Made by a program: the position numbers and the translations under genes | Notes under the pieces: model-generated | What the model saw: the letters and a program-made list of their open reading frames with translations, nothing else | Told to the model about the DNA's origin: nothing | The model's database searches: none | Virus record (IMG/VR): IMGVR_UViG_3300025769_000543 | Coordinates: 1 to 30,511 of that record | Reading direction: 5' to 3' (one strand) | DNA: 30,511 bases | From: a virus | In this document: positions 6,901 to 14,678 of the stretch, in pieces | Layout of the letters: every line of letters begins with the position of its first letter | Position numbering within the stretch: position 1 is the first letter of the stretch

Positions 6901-9358
6901 CGTCCACAACTCTCTCAGCAACACCAGATATGACAGAAACACCAGTTACTAGTGCGTTTCCACCTTGGTCATTGATTTCTCTTTCTGATGTGCCAGCGAC
7001 AACCACTTCCTGAGTTGTTAAAGCACCAGAACTTGTGATTACACGTTCAGCGACACCAGATACAGTTTCTTCTTGAGATACTAATGTTCCAGAAGCAACC
7101 AGAACACGCTCTGCTATACCAGATACGGTTACATCTTGCGATACTAAAACCCCAGAACTTGTTACTATACGTTCAGAGACGCCAGAGATAACAGAAGATT
7201 GAGCAGACAAAGTTCCCGAAGGAACCATAATTCTTTCACCAACGCCATCTACAATTACATTTTCGTCAGACTCAACGCCAGAAACAACAGAAACAATTGA
7301 TCGTTCAGCGTCACCTGCGACTACGACGACACCAACTTCGTCAGCAGTTAGTTCTGCTTCTATTATAATCGTTTTTACAATAGATACAGATATATTTGAA
7401 TTATCTGCTTTAGGTGAACCAGAAGAATTTATGGTCCTTTCAGCAACTCCAGATACTAAACTGTCTGAGGTTACTAACGAGACCGAAGAAGCGATAACAC
7501 GCTCTGCTATACCAGATACGGTTACATCTTGCGATACTAAAACCCCAGAACTTGTGATTACACGTTCAGCGGCACCAGATACGGTTACATCTTGCGATAC
7601 TAAAACCCCAGAACTTGTGATTACACGTTCAGCGGCACCAGATACAGTTTCTTCTTGGGATACTAATGCGCCAGAACTTGTGATTACACGTTCAGCGACA
7701 CCAGATACAGTTTCTTCTTGAGATACTAATGCGCCAGAACTTGTGATTACACGTTCAGCGACACCAGATACGGTTACATTTTGAGACACTAATGTGCCAG
7801 TGCTGTTAATTACTCTTTCTGCAACACCAGATGCTATAGAATCTGTAACAACGAGAGAATTACCGCTTTGGTCGTCTATCTCTCGTTCACCAACGCCAGC
7901 AACGGATTCTTCACTCTGAAGAACACCTGAAGCAACCAACACACGTTCAGAAACACCAGAGACAACTGATGCTTGAGAAGTTAAAGTGCCAGAAGATACC
8001 AAAGACCTTTCAGCAATGGCAGAAACAGTGGAAGATCCGGAAACAAGAGAATTTCCACCTTGGTCATCAACAACTCTCTCTGCATTACCAGCAACAGATT
8101 CTTCACTCTGTATGTTACCAGAAGCAACTAACACACGTTCAGAGACGCCAGAGACAACTGAAGTTCCAGATACTAAGGAATTACCACCTTGATCATCAAT
8201 TTCGCGTTCTGCATTACCAGCAACAGATTCTTCACCTTGTAGAGCACCAGAAGCAACCAACACACGTTCAGAGACGCCAGAGACAGTTACATCAGAGGAA
8301 ACCAATGTTCCAGAACCAGTGATCGTATTTTCAGCGAAACCGGAGACAGTAACATCGGTTGTTTCTAGTGTTCCAGAACCAGTGATTATTCTTTCAGAAA
8401 CGCCAGAGACAGTTACATCAGAGGAAACTAATGTTCCTGAACCAGTAATGATGCGTTCAGAAACACCAGAGACAACTGATGCTTGAGAAGTTAAAGTGCC
8501 AGAAGATACCAAAGACCTTTCAGCAATGGCGGAAACAGTGGAAGATCCGGAAACAAGAGAATTACCACCTTGATCGTCCACTTCACGTTCTGCGTTACCT
8601 GCTACTGATTCTTCACCTTGTAGAGCACCAGAAGCGACCAATACACGTTCAGAAATACCATCTACTGTAGATGGCGAATCAACTAAAGTTCCAGTGCTAT
8701 TAACGGTCCGTTCGGCAACAGCAGATACAGAAGAGGAACCAGAGGCAACAGAGTTGCCTCCTTGATCATCAATTTCTCTCTCACCAATTCCAGCAACAGA
8801 TTCTTCACTTTGTATGTTACCAGAGGCAACGAGTACACGTTCAGAAACACCAGATACAGTTGAAGCACCTGTAGAGAGAGCATTACCACCTTGGTCGTCG
8901 ATCTCTCGTTCTGCGTTACCAGCAACAGATTCTTCGCCTTGAAGAGAACCAGAACCAGTAATAACACGTTCAGAAACGCCAGAAAGGTCGGAAGTTTGAG
9001 ATACTAGAATACCAGTACTGACAATTATTCGTTCAGCAACAGCAGATACAGAAGAGGAACCAGAGGCAACGTTGTTGCCGCCTTGGTCGTCTATCTCGCG
9101 TTCTGCATTACCTGCTACTGATTCTTCACCTTGAAGGGCACCAGAAGCAACGAGAACACGCTCAGAGATACCAGAAACAGAAGAATTTTGAGACTGTAAA
9201 GAGCCAGAAGCAATTGATGTGACCAATAATGTAGCAACACCAGAAACGCTAGAAGATTGCGACTGTAGTTCTACGGTGAGGGTGTTTATGTCACCAATAT
9301 ATCCATCAGCAACATACCCGTCTACTACATATTTGTCTAGGGTGGCAGAAGAGGCCAA
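3971..9358 (-). CDS. 1795-aa tandem-repeat virion/fibre-like protein
   Basis: The start is TTG at 9358: AGGGA lies 6-7 bases upstream, an in-frame TAG sits three codons before it, and no early in-frame ATG exists. About residues 1-35 are unique (MASSATLDKYVVDGYVADGY). From there to about residue 1700 the protein is a run of roughly 80 units of 20, 21 or 23 residues, each opening with a [SA]Gxx[SA]ER-like motif. Common forms are SGVSERVLVASGNIQSEESV, a 23-residue form starting AGNAEREIDDQGGNSL, and SGVAERVITSSGALVSQEET. The last 80 or so residues are different and basic, ending SILSKKKKIVSN. There are no cysteines, no aromatic clusters and no membrane segments in the repeats. Regular beta-strand-sized alternation suggests a long fibrous beta-structure, perhaps a trimeric fibre shaft. 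I do not recognise a named family. It lies after the oxygenase-like gene with a 33-base gap. Confidence 0.8.
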   Translation of the reverse strand: MASSATLDKYVVDGYVADGYIGDINTLTVELQSQSSSVSGVATLLVTSIASGSLQSQNSSVSGISERVLVASGALQGEESVAGNAEREIDDQGGNNVASGSSSVSAVAERIIVSTGILVSQTSDLSGVSERVITGSGSLQGEESVAGNAEREIDDQGGNALSTGASTVSGVSERVLVASGNIQSEESVAGIGEREIDDQGGNSVASGSSSVSAVAERTVNSTGTLVDSPSTVDGISERVLVASGALQGEESVAGNAEREVDDQGGNSLVSGSSTVSAIAERSLVSSGTLTSQASVVSGVSERIITGSGTLVSSDVTVSGVSERIITGSGTLETTDVTVSGFAENTITGSGTLVSSDVTVSGVSERVLVASGALQGEESVAGNAEREIDDQGGNSLVSGTSVVSGVSERVLVASGNIQSEESVAGNAERVVDDQGGNSLVSGSSTVSAIAERSLVSSGTLTSQASVVSGVSERVLVASGVLQSEESVAGVGEREIDDQSGNSLVVTDSIASGVAERVINSTGTLVSQNVTVSGVAERVITSSGALVSQEETVSGVAERVITSSGALVSQEETVSGAAERVITSSGVLVSQDVTVSGAAERVITSSGVLVSQDVTVSGIAERVIASSVSLVTSDSLVSGVAERTINSSGSPKADNSNISVSIVKTIIIEAELTADEVGVVVVAGDAERSIVSVVSGVESDENVIVDGVGERIMVPSGTLSAQSSVISGVSERIVTSSGVLVSQDVTVSGIAERVLVASGTLVSQEETVSGVAERVITSSGALTTQEVVVAGTSEREINDQGGNALVTGVSVISGVAERVVDDQGGNALVSGSSTVSAIAERSLVSSGTLTSQEAVVSGVSERVLVASGNIQSEESVAGNAEREIDDQGGNSLVSGTSVVSGVSERVLVASGALQGEESVAGNAEREIDDNGGNSLVSGSSTVSAIAERSSVSSGTLVSSDVTVSGVSERVLVASGSLQGEESVAGNAEREIDDQGGNSLVSGTSVVSGVSERVLVASGSLQGEESVAGNAERVVDDQGGNSLVSGTSVVSGVSERVLVASGNIQSEESVAGNAEREIDDQGGNSLIVTSSVVSGNAEREIDDQGGNSLGVTDSLVSGISERVLVASGNIQSEESVAGNAEREIDDQGGNSVISGDVTVSGVAERVLVASGVLISQEEVVFGISERVLVASGNIQSEESVAGNAEREIDDNEGNSIFASDSIIVGVSERTITGSGNIQSEESVAGNAEREIDDQGGNSLTVTASLVSGIAEREIDDQGGNSLTVTSSIVSGISERVLVASGNIQSEESVAGNAEREIDDNEGNAISSGDVTVSGIAERILVASGSLASQEEVVSGISERVLVASGNIQSEESVAGNAEREIDDQGGNALSVGASTILGVAERTIVASGAVASQEAVVSGEAELTKVGRGTLVSDSSLVSGIAERVLVASGNIQSEESVAGNAERVVDDQGGNGLVSTDSLITGVSERVLVASGNIQSEESVAGNAEREIDDNEGNSIFASDSIIIGVSERIITGSGNIQSEESVAGNAEREIDDQGGNSVVSGDVTVSGISERVLVASGNIQSEESVAGNAEREIDDNGGNSVISGNVTVSGVAERVLVSSSALTSQEATLSGIAERVLVASGNIQSEESVAGNAEREIDDQGGNSVISGTSVVSGVSERVLVASGSLSVVDVQVVCAAERVISSSVVLEAGESSVTSVARRSINAVGILEAQDVSTVATVTITRNSALIPLAGSFTVQKPRTTIIKSRKVTGTIEFNSTSSYGVSSILSKKKKIVSN
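7511..7825 (-). repeat. 63-nt tandem array (5 units) inside the 1795-aa gene
   Basis: Five 63-base units (21 codons) start at 7511, 7574, 7637, 7700 and 7763. The first two are identical, the third and fourth differ from each other by one base, and the fifth is diverged. They encode successive SGxAERVITSSGxLVSQ units, roughly residues 512-616. Graded identity along the array suggests stepwise expansion by slippage or unequal recombination. Confidence 0.92.
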
Positions 9359-9391
9359 GGCGAATCCCTATTTTTTATTATTATCCTCTAT

Positions 9392-10054
9392 TTAGGGGGT
9401 TTCAATTTCCTCGATCAACATGTCGCACATTTTTTTGCCAGTTTCATCCCCGTTGAATATAAACGCGACTGTTGTTCTTAAACAATTAGTTTTGGCGGCA
9501 TGGTACAATACTTTATTGGGTTCGTCATATGGTCCATAGTACCCATACTTACACTGCCAACCTTTTACGTCTGGTATGACTACATGTTCTTTTGTCACTG
9601 GGTCAATATGTTCCCATTGACCGTCGCCAGTTTCTGACCAAGTGAACAACACATTAAACCCAGGAGCATTAGCATTGTTATGCCAACCAATGAAACCGCC
9701 TGGAGGATAAACCGCACTTAAAGCATTATTTCTAGCACCAGACCAAGAACAAAGATCTGATATACACCTTTGCATAGAGGTTATGATTTGAGATTTTTCA
9801 ACGGGGTCGTCGTACATGAACTTGCTATCTGAAGCAATGTCAGCACCCAAAAGCATTTCTGGATATCCATCGTGTTCTGTGCCTTTCCAGACTATGTGTT
9901 TTAGGTATTCTTCGCTGGTCCAATCTTCTGCCTTTTCGTCTCTTGGAATTTGCCTAACCTTTGAGAAGTCGACCCTTTTTACATTCTTTGTAATTTCTTC
10001 CAGAATTTCTAGCAACTCTGGGTTTTTTATCTCTACTGGATTCATACAACTCAT
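9392..10054 (-). CDS. 2-oxoglutarate/Fe(II) oxygenase-like protein (220 aa), HxN variant
   Basis: The segment YPPGGFIGWHNNANAPGFNV (about residues 116-135), then FTWSETGDGQWEHI, and a distal LYHAAKTNCLRTTVAFIF (about 183-200), has the order of a double-stranded beta-helix oxygenase. There is a proximal histidine (H125), a distal histidine (H185), and an arginine eight residues later (R193) placed to hold 2-oxoglutarate. The usual acidic ligand two residues after the first histidine is asparagine (HNN at 125-127). The protein may be inactive, use a different metal geometry, or belong to a phage subfamily with this change. The start at 10054 follows the glycosyltransferase stop by one base (TAATATG), with GGAG 13 bases upstream, so translation is probably coupled. 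Its position between the glycosyltransferase and a giant repeat protein suggests a role in protein modification; DNA modification is an alternative. Confidence 0.68.
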   Translation of the reverse strand: MSCMNPVEIKNPELLEILEEITKNVKRVDFSKVRQIPRDEKAEDWTSEEYLKHIVWKGTEHDGYPEMLLGADIASDSKFMYDDPVEKSQIITSMQRCISDLCSWSGARNNALSAVYPPGGFIGWHNNANAPGFNVLFTWSETGDGQWEHIDPVTKEHVVIPDVKGWQCKYGYYGPYDEPNKVLYHAAKTNCLRTTVAFIFNGDETGKKMCDMLIEEIETP

Positions 10055-10055
10055 A

Positions 10056-10808
10056 TTAAAGTTTTATCTCCGAAATCTTTCTTGTTGCTTTGGAAGATAA
10101 GTGAATAAGAGAAGTTCCTTCGGGCATAGGGTGAGTGTACCTGTTAAGCGATGCCCAATAATTCCACTTTAAATCTTCTTCAAAGATGGCAACCTTTAGA
10201 TCTTTATACTTAGGGTCTTTTTCAACCAACCAAAATAAACTAAACTGGTCCCAACATGCTAACTCTCTGGGATAGTTTTCAATATCCCAAGTAATCCCGT
10301 CCTCTTTGGTTGGCCACCATTCATTCGCCCATTGTTTGACGTATAGTTCGTACCAATCTTTCATAAATTCTATTACAAAATCAGTTTTCCTATAAAGGCA
10401 AACAGCACCGCAAAGAGTAAACGTTCCTCCAGGAAATTCGGTGTCCATAAAAATATGCCACCTATCTCTTGGAAGTCCTGTGAACATAACATCATTATCG
10501 CCAAGTTCGTCAAAAACGTTAGCAATATTTTCACTGATGCAAGTCATATCGGCATCGATATAAAAAGTTATATCAAATGGAGTTTGCGACATACCCCAAA
10601 GTTTTGCGCGATAATGATTGTCGCAGAATATTAAATGATCTGCTTCATCTGCTCTTGAGTCTATAAATCTTTCTTCTGTGACAAAGCAGATTTGCGCTTC
10701 GGGGTAATAATCTTTTATTTCTGAGATTAAATTGGTTGCCCAAGAATAATAGATTTCATCGTTGGAAGCGACGATCAAATAACCTTTAGTCAGACCCTGT
10801 TGCTTCAT
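10056..10808 (-). CDS. GT-A fold glycosyltransferase (250 aa)
   Basis: Sequence order fits nucleotide-diphospho-sugar transferases of the GT-A (glycogenin/GT8-like) type. It has an N-terminal Rossmann-like strand (GYLIVASNDEIYYSWATNLI), then RAKLWGMSQTPFDITFYIDADM with the metal/sugar-nucleotide DxD motif as DAD at residues 85-87. FTLCGAVCLYRKTDFV (about 130-144) is the acceptor-side strand, followed by CWDQFSLFWLV (185-195) and a late IHLSSK (about 235-240) with a histidine typical of metal or diphosphate contact. Length is normal for a single catalytic domain, and there is no signal peptide or membrane anchor, so it should act in the cytoplasm. The start overlaps the end of the upstream coiled-coil gene by 23 bases. 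The acceptor is unknown: adjacent Tyr/Ser-rich fibres are the nearest candidates, and DNA bases or a host glycan are alternatives. Confidence 0.82.
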   Translation of the reverse strand: MKQQGLTKGYLIVASNDEIYYSWATNLISEIKDYYPEAQICFVTEERFIDSRADEADHLIFCDNHYRAKLWGMSQTPFDITFYIDADMTCISENIANVFDELGDNDVMFTGLPRDRWHIFMDTEFPGGTFTLCGAVCLYRKTDFVIEFMKDWYELYVKQWANEWWPTKEDGITWDIENYPRELACWDQFSLFWLVEKDPKYKDLKVAIFEEDLKWNYWASLNRYTHPMPEGTSLIHLSSKATRKISEIKL

Positions 10809-11268
10809 TTAAAGAAAATCCTATGCCAAGTTCTTCCATCATGATCAATTGTGCAAAGAGATTTAATTCCACAATATTTTTAGATCTGCGCATTTTGCTC
10901 TTGAGTTCTTTATTTTTGGTATTTTTAATTTCGTCGATCTCAAGCATTTTAATTTTGGCGTCGAAAAGTCGCTCAAGTTCTCTTGCTTGCTCCTCTGCCT
11001 TCTTTCGATGCTGATCTTCTTCCTTTTCCCTTGCCTTGCGTTCTTTTCGCTCAGCAGTACTGGCATCTATTTGTTCTTCGCCAACCTGCTCAAGAAGTTC
11101 CTCAAAGTCTGGATTGATATTTCCATCAACATCATATTTACGAACTGTGAGAACTTGAGAAATTTCTCTTCCTGCTGCGTCCGTAATCACCAAGATCGCT
11201 TCAGCACGATCTTTCTCTTCATTATGCCAAAAAGCATTGTCTAACCATTTTCTACTACCGTGCGACAT
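10786..11268 (-). CDS. Coiled-coil protein of unknown function (160 aa)
   Basis: I chose the ATG at 11268 (MSHGSRKWLDNAFW) over one four codons upstream because GGAG lies 6 bases before it and nothing comparable precedes the upstream ATG. Residues about 1-65 look like a small folded domain (AEAILVITDAAGREISQVLT, then a KYDVDGNINPDF stretch). Residues about 70-110 are a highly charged Glu/Lys/Arg heptad-like region, surely a helix and probably a coiled coil. A final helical part ends ELGIGFSLNEATGSD. It sits between the 952-aa fibre gene and the glycosyltransferase gene, which it overlaps. A fibre-assembly chaperone or connector would fit the position and shape, but no family is recognised with confidence. 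Confidence 0.7.
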   Translation of the reverse strand: MSHGSRKWLDNAFWHNEEKDRAEAILVITDAAGREISQVLTVRKYDVDGNINPDFEELLEQVGEEQIDASTAERKERKAREKEEDQHRKKAEEQARELERLFDAKIKMLEIDEIKNTKNKELKSKMRRSKNIVELNLFAQLIMMEELGIGFSLNEATGSD

Positions 11269-11315
11269 TGTAATCTCCATTAGTTGCTAACATAATTAAT
11301 GTCATTTGTATATAT

Positions 11316-14174
11316 CTAGGTTTCAGACACCCTACAATAGAGGGTGTACGTTTCTATCGTCTCGGTCACTGCAACAAGAGTCTGTCCAGTAAACTGAGAA
11401 GAATATGTATCAGAGTAGTTTCTAGAACCAGCATAATCACCAGAATAGTTTCTGGTACCATCGAATTGTTGCGCGACAGATCTGTTTCCTGCATATTGAG
11501 CAGAATAATTCCTTGAACCACCGTACTGTCCTACTACTGATGCATAGTTTCTAGAACCAGCATACGCACCAGAATAATTTCTAGAACCACTATAGGTGCC
11601 AGAGTAATATCTGCCACCAGCATACTCTCCTGCTACTGATGCATAGTTTCTAGAACCACCATATTGACCAGTTACTGATGCATAGTTTCTAGAACCAGCA
11701 TACGCGCCAGAATAATTTCTAGTGCCAACGAAGTCTTGTGCGACAACTCTTGTCCCATCATATTGATCAGAATAATTTCTAGAACCGCTGAATTGCTGAG
11801 AAAGGGTTCGGACCCCAACATATTGGTCAGAGTAGTTTCTGGAACCAGTATAAGCAGCAGAGTAGTTTCTGGAACCGCCATACTGTCCGACTACTGATGC
11901 GTAGTTTCTGGATCCAGCAAATTGTTGTTCAACTACTCTTTGTCCGCCAAATTGTATACCAACTTGTCTGACTCCAGTATAGGTGTCAGAGTAGTTTCTT
12001 GAACCAGAATAAACAGCAGCATAGTTTCTGGAACCATCGAAGTTACCAGGAACAACTCCAAGGAAGTTTATATCTCTAGTTCCAAGGAAGTTTATATCTC
12101 TAGTTCCTGTAAATTGTTGTTCTACTTGGTTAGTAACACCGAAGTTCGCTGGGACGTTAACAGGGATTTGCCTAACTCCAGCAAAAGTGTCTACTCTCAC
12201 AGCAGCATTTGCAGTAAATTGAATGTCGCCAGAAGCAAACGGGAATTGAATTATTCGGGGACCGACATAAAAAGCATTACCAGCAAAGGTTCCAGGAGAA
12301 CCAAAGGTGCCTGGATTACTACCATCATACTTTCTTACTCCTGCATAACTTGCGACGTTTACGGTTGGTTCTTTTGCAGGTCCACCGAAAAAGGTTACGC
12401 TAAAGTTTGCGTTATATCCTCTGGTGAACGATCTCGTGCCGACAAAATTTCTTACTCCAGCATAGTTTGCAGGTCCAGTAAATTGTATTCCTTGAATATT
12501 TCTATTTCCAGTAAATGACCTAACACCAGCATATTGAGCACTATAAGATACTGAGAAATTACCAGGAGTAGGTAACTGCCCTGAGCGTACACCAGCATAA
12601 TTTACAGTAACATCTCTTTGTCCTCCGAACTGAATGCTTCTTACTCCGAGGAAGTTGATACTACGAACTCCAAGGAAGTTTATATCTCTAGTTCCAGCAT
12701 AGGTTCCAGCATAGTTTCTAGAACCACCGTACTGTCCTACTACTGATGCATAGTTTCTAGAACCATCGAAAGGTTGAGAAACCGCTCTTACTCCAGCGAA
12801 TTGTTGTTCAACTGTTCTTTGTCCTACATATTGGTCAGAGTAGTTTCTGGAACCAGCATAATCACCAGAATAGTTTCTGGAACCGCCATACTGTCCGACT
12901 ACTGATGCGTAGTTTCTGGATCCAGCAAATTGTTGTTCAACTACTCTGTTTCCTCCATATTGGTCAGAATAGTTTCTAGAACCTGCGAATTGCTGAGCAA
13001 CCACTCTTTCGCCAGCATATGTTGCTGGCCCATAGTTTCTGGAACCGCCATATTCTCCAACTACTGATGCATAGTTCCTAGAACCAGCATACGCACCAGA
13101 ATAATTTCTAGAACCAGAATAACCGATTACTGCTAACCAAAGTCTAACACCGGCATACTCTCCTACTACTGATGCATAGTTTCTAGAACCACCATATTGA
13201 ATTGGTGCTGATGCATAGTTTCTAGAACCAGCATATGCACCAGAATAAGTTCTAGAACCAGCGAATTGTTGTGCGACAACTCTTGACCCAGCATACTGTG
13301 CTGGACCATAGTTTCTTGAACCAGCATAAGTATCAGAATAGTTTCTAGACCCTGAGAAGTTTCCAGTATACTGTTGGTCTGATAACGTATTTCTTGTGTC
13401 AAGTGCTGTACCGCGAGCAACCCAAGTACCAGTTTCTCCGTTACCAGCAGGAGTTTGAGAAGAGGGCAGCAAAAGATAATCACCAACGCCAGAATGTTTT
13501 CTAGCATAAAGTGCTGATTGTCGAACAGAAATCTTTTGATCCGAGTCAGTAAACTCTTGAACTGCCATCGGAGAAGTAGATTTAATTTCTATAATATTAT
13601 ATGTTGGTGAAGAAGGTTCAACCGCTGTTTCCCTTCTCCAAATGCTATAGGTATTTGCTGTTCCGTTTGTTAATGTATCAGAAAATACATCAGAATCCCA
13701 TTTTTTCCAGTCTGCGCTTGGTGCAGATGTCGCAACTCTAAAAGACAATCCTGGATATTCGTTTCCGTGTAGTTCTTCTGCAACCCTTGTTGACCAACGA
13801 AGGAAAGCAACGTTGCTCATTTGATGAAGGTTTCCAGAACTATCTGCGGCGAGAGGAAGGTCGTTGTATGGAATAGCAGCAGAGTCGTCTAACTGATATA
13901 TTGTAGTTGTGGTAGTACCAGTAGACAAAGCACTAGCAGGATGAGTTCCTATTGCTTCGTTGTAAAACGTATCGGAGAAACTACCAATGCTGGTAGAATT
14001 GGTTGCATTAGCAGCAACAGAACCATTGTATCGACTTGATTTATTTGGAAAAGACTCTACAAGTTTTATACCTGCTTGGTATCCATACCATTCTTCTGAA
14101 GCAGCAGAAATCCCCTGAAAATCCCCAGAGTCATTTTTCAGAGCCAGAGGTATGGATTTGAAAAAGGCAGACAT
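11316..14174 (-). CDS. 952-aa fibre-like protein with YxGSRNY repeats (paralog of the 780-aa gene)
   Basis: Residues about 1-270 form a non-repetitive head domain (SIPLALK at the start, then SIGSFSDTFYNEAIGTHPAS, later TGTWVARGTALDTR). From there to near the end, the chain is 10-residue units such as YAGSRNYSGA and 13-residue units such as YAGSRNYASVVGQ, with variants ending VVAQQ or VVEQQ. Irregular islands of INFLGVRS and Pro-rich sequence lie in the middle. The C-terminus, ETIETYTLYCRVSET, is shared with the 780-aa protein. Tyr, Ser, Arg, Asn and Gly dominate, and almost every unit holds one arginine. This suggests a long fibre or adhesin with surface-exposed Tyr/Arg ladders. The start lies two bases after the stop of the 780-aa gene without a clear ribosome binding site, so it is probably translated by coupling. 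I know of no assigned function for this repeat. Confidence 0.78.
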   Translation of the reverse strand: MSAFFKSIPLALKNDSGDFQGISAASEEWYGYQAGIKLVESFPNKSSRYNGSVAANATNSTSIGSFSDTFYNEAIGTHPASALSTGTTTTTIYQLDDSAAIPYNDLPLAADSSGNLHQMSNVAFLRWSTRVAEELHGNEYPGLSFRVATSAPSADWKKWDSDVFSDTLTNGTANTYSIWRRETAVEPSSPTYNIIEIKSTSPMAVQEFTDSDQKISVRQSALYARKHSGVGDYLLLPSSQTPAGNGETGTWVARGTALDTRNTLSDQQYTGNFSGSRNYSDTYAGSRNYGPAQYAGSRVVAQQFAGSRTYSGAYAGSRNYASAPIQYGGSRNYASVVGEYAGVRLWLAVIGYSGSRNYSGAYAGSRNYASVVGEYGGSRNYGPATYAGERVVAQQFAGSRNYSDQYGGNRVVEQQFAGSRNYASVVGQYGGSRNYSGDYAGSRNYSDQYVGQRTVEQQFAGVRAVSQPFDGSRNYASVVGQYGGSRNYAGTYAGTRDINFLGVRSINFLGVRSIQFGGQRDVTVNYAGVRSGQLPTPGNFSVSYSAQYAGVRSFTGNRNIQGIQFTGPANYAGVRNFVGTRSFTRGYNANFSVTFFGGPAKEPTVNVASYAGVRKYDGSNPGTFGSPGTFAGNAFYVGPRIIQFPFASGDIQFTANAAVRVDTFAGVRQIPVNVPANFGVTNQVEQQFTGTRDINFLGTRDINFLGVVPGNFDGSRNYAAVYSGSRNYSDTYTGVRQVGIQFGGQRVVEQQFAGSRNYASVVGQYGGSRNYSAAYTGSRNYSDQYVGVRTLSQQFSGSRNYSDQYDGTRVVAQDFVGTRNYSGAYAGSRNYASVTGQYGGSRNYASVAGEYAGGRYYSGTYSGSRNYSGAYAGSRNYASVVGQYGGSRNYSAQYAGNRSVAQQFDGTRNYSGDYAGSRNYSDTYSSQFTGQTLVAVTETIETYTLYCRVSET
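11863..12947 (-). repeat. 77-nt exact direct repeat inside the 952-aa gene (11863-11939 and 12871-12947)
   Basis: Two identical 77-base blocks lie 1008 bases apart (336 codons), both in frame. They encode the end of one SRNY unit, a full YGGSRNYASVVGQ-type unit and the start of FAGSRVVEQQ. Exact identity over this length exceeds what conserved protein sequence alone requires. Confidence 0.9.
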
Positions 14175-14678
14175 GATTATGTTTCAGAAACTCGGCAATA
14201 TAGTGTATATGTATGTATAGTCTCTGTTGCGGAGATTATTGTTTCTCCATCAAAGTTGCTGGAAAAACTGCCTGTATATTGTCCTGTAAATTGAGTAGAA
14301 TAAGTTCCAGAATACTGTGCAGTGAAGACTTTCGCCCTAAACCCACCATACTGTCCAGCATAGTTACCAGCATACTGACTGGGGTTTGATGCATAGTTTC
14401 TGGAACCAGCATACTGCCCGACTACTGATGCATAGTTTCTAGAACCACTGTAATCAGCAGAGTAGTTTCTACTTCCAACGTAATTTCCACTGTAGTTTCT
14501 TGAACCACCATAAGCAGCAGAGTAGTTTCTTGAACCACCATAGTTGGCACTGAAAGGTCTGGTTCCAGCAAAGTCTTGACTTTTTGCTCGAACTCCAGAA
14601 TATTCCCCAACTACTGATGCATAGTTTCTAGAACCACCATATTGAATTGGTGCTGATGCATAGTTTCTAGAACCAGCA
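13165..14678 (-). repeat. 69-nt exact repeat shared by the two paralogous fibre genes (13165-13233 and 14610-14678)
   Basis: The same 69 bases occur once in the 952-aa gene and once in the 780-aa gene. They encode a unit ending in RNYASAPIQ, followed by YGGSRNYASVVGE. Elsewhere the two genes differ at many silent sites, even where the protein is the same. Confidence 0.9.

Noticed and set aside
6100-6933. 277-aa plus-strand open frame, and many similar ones between 4098 and 8670
   Set aside because: They are antisense shadows of the 1795-aa repeat gene. Repeat periods that are multiples of three keep alternative frames open, and the products are low-complexity mirror repeats without ribosome binding sites.
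9359-9391. Possible terminator in the gap after the oxygenase-like gene
   Set aside because: Only a weak 5-bp pairing with a long AT loop can be drawn, with no stable stem.
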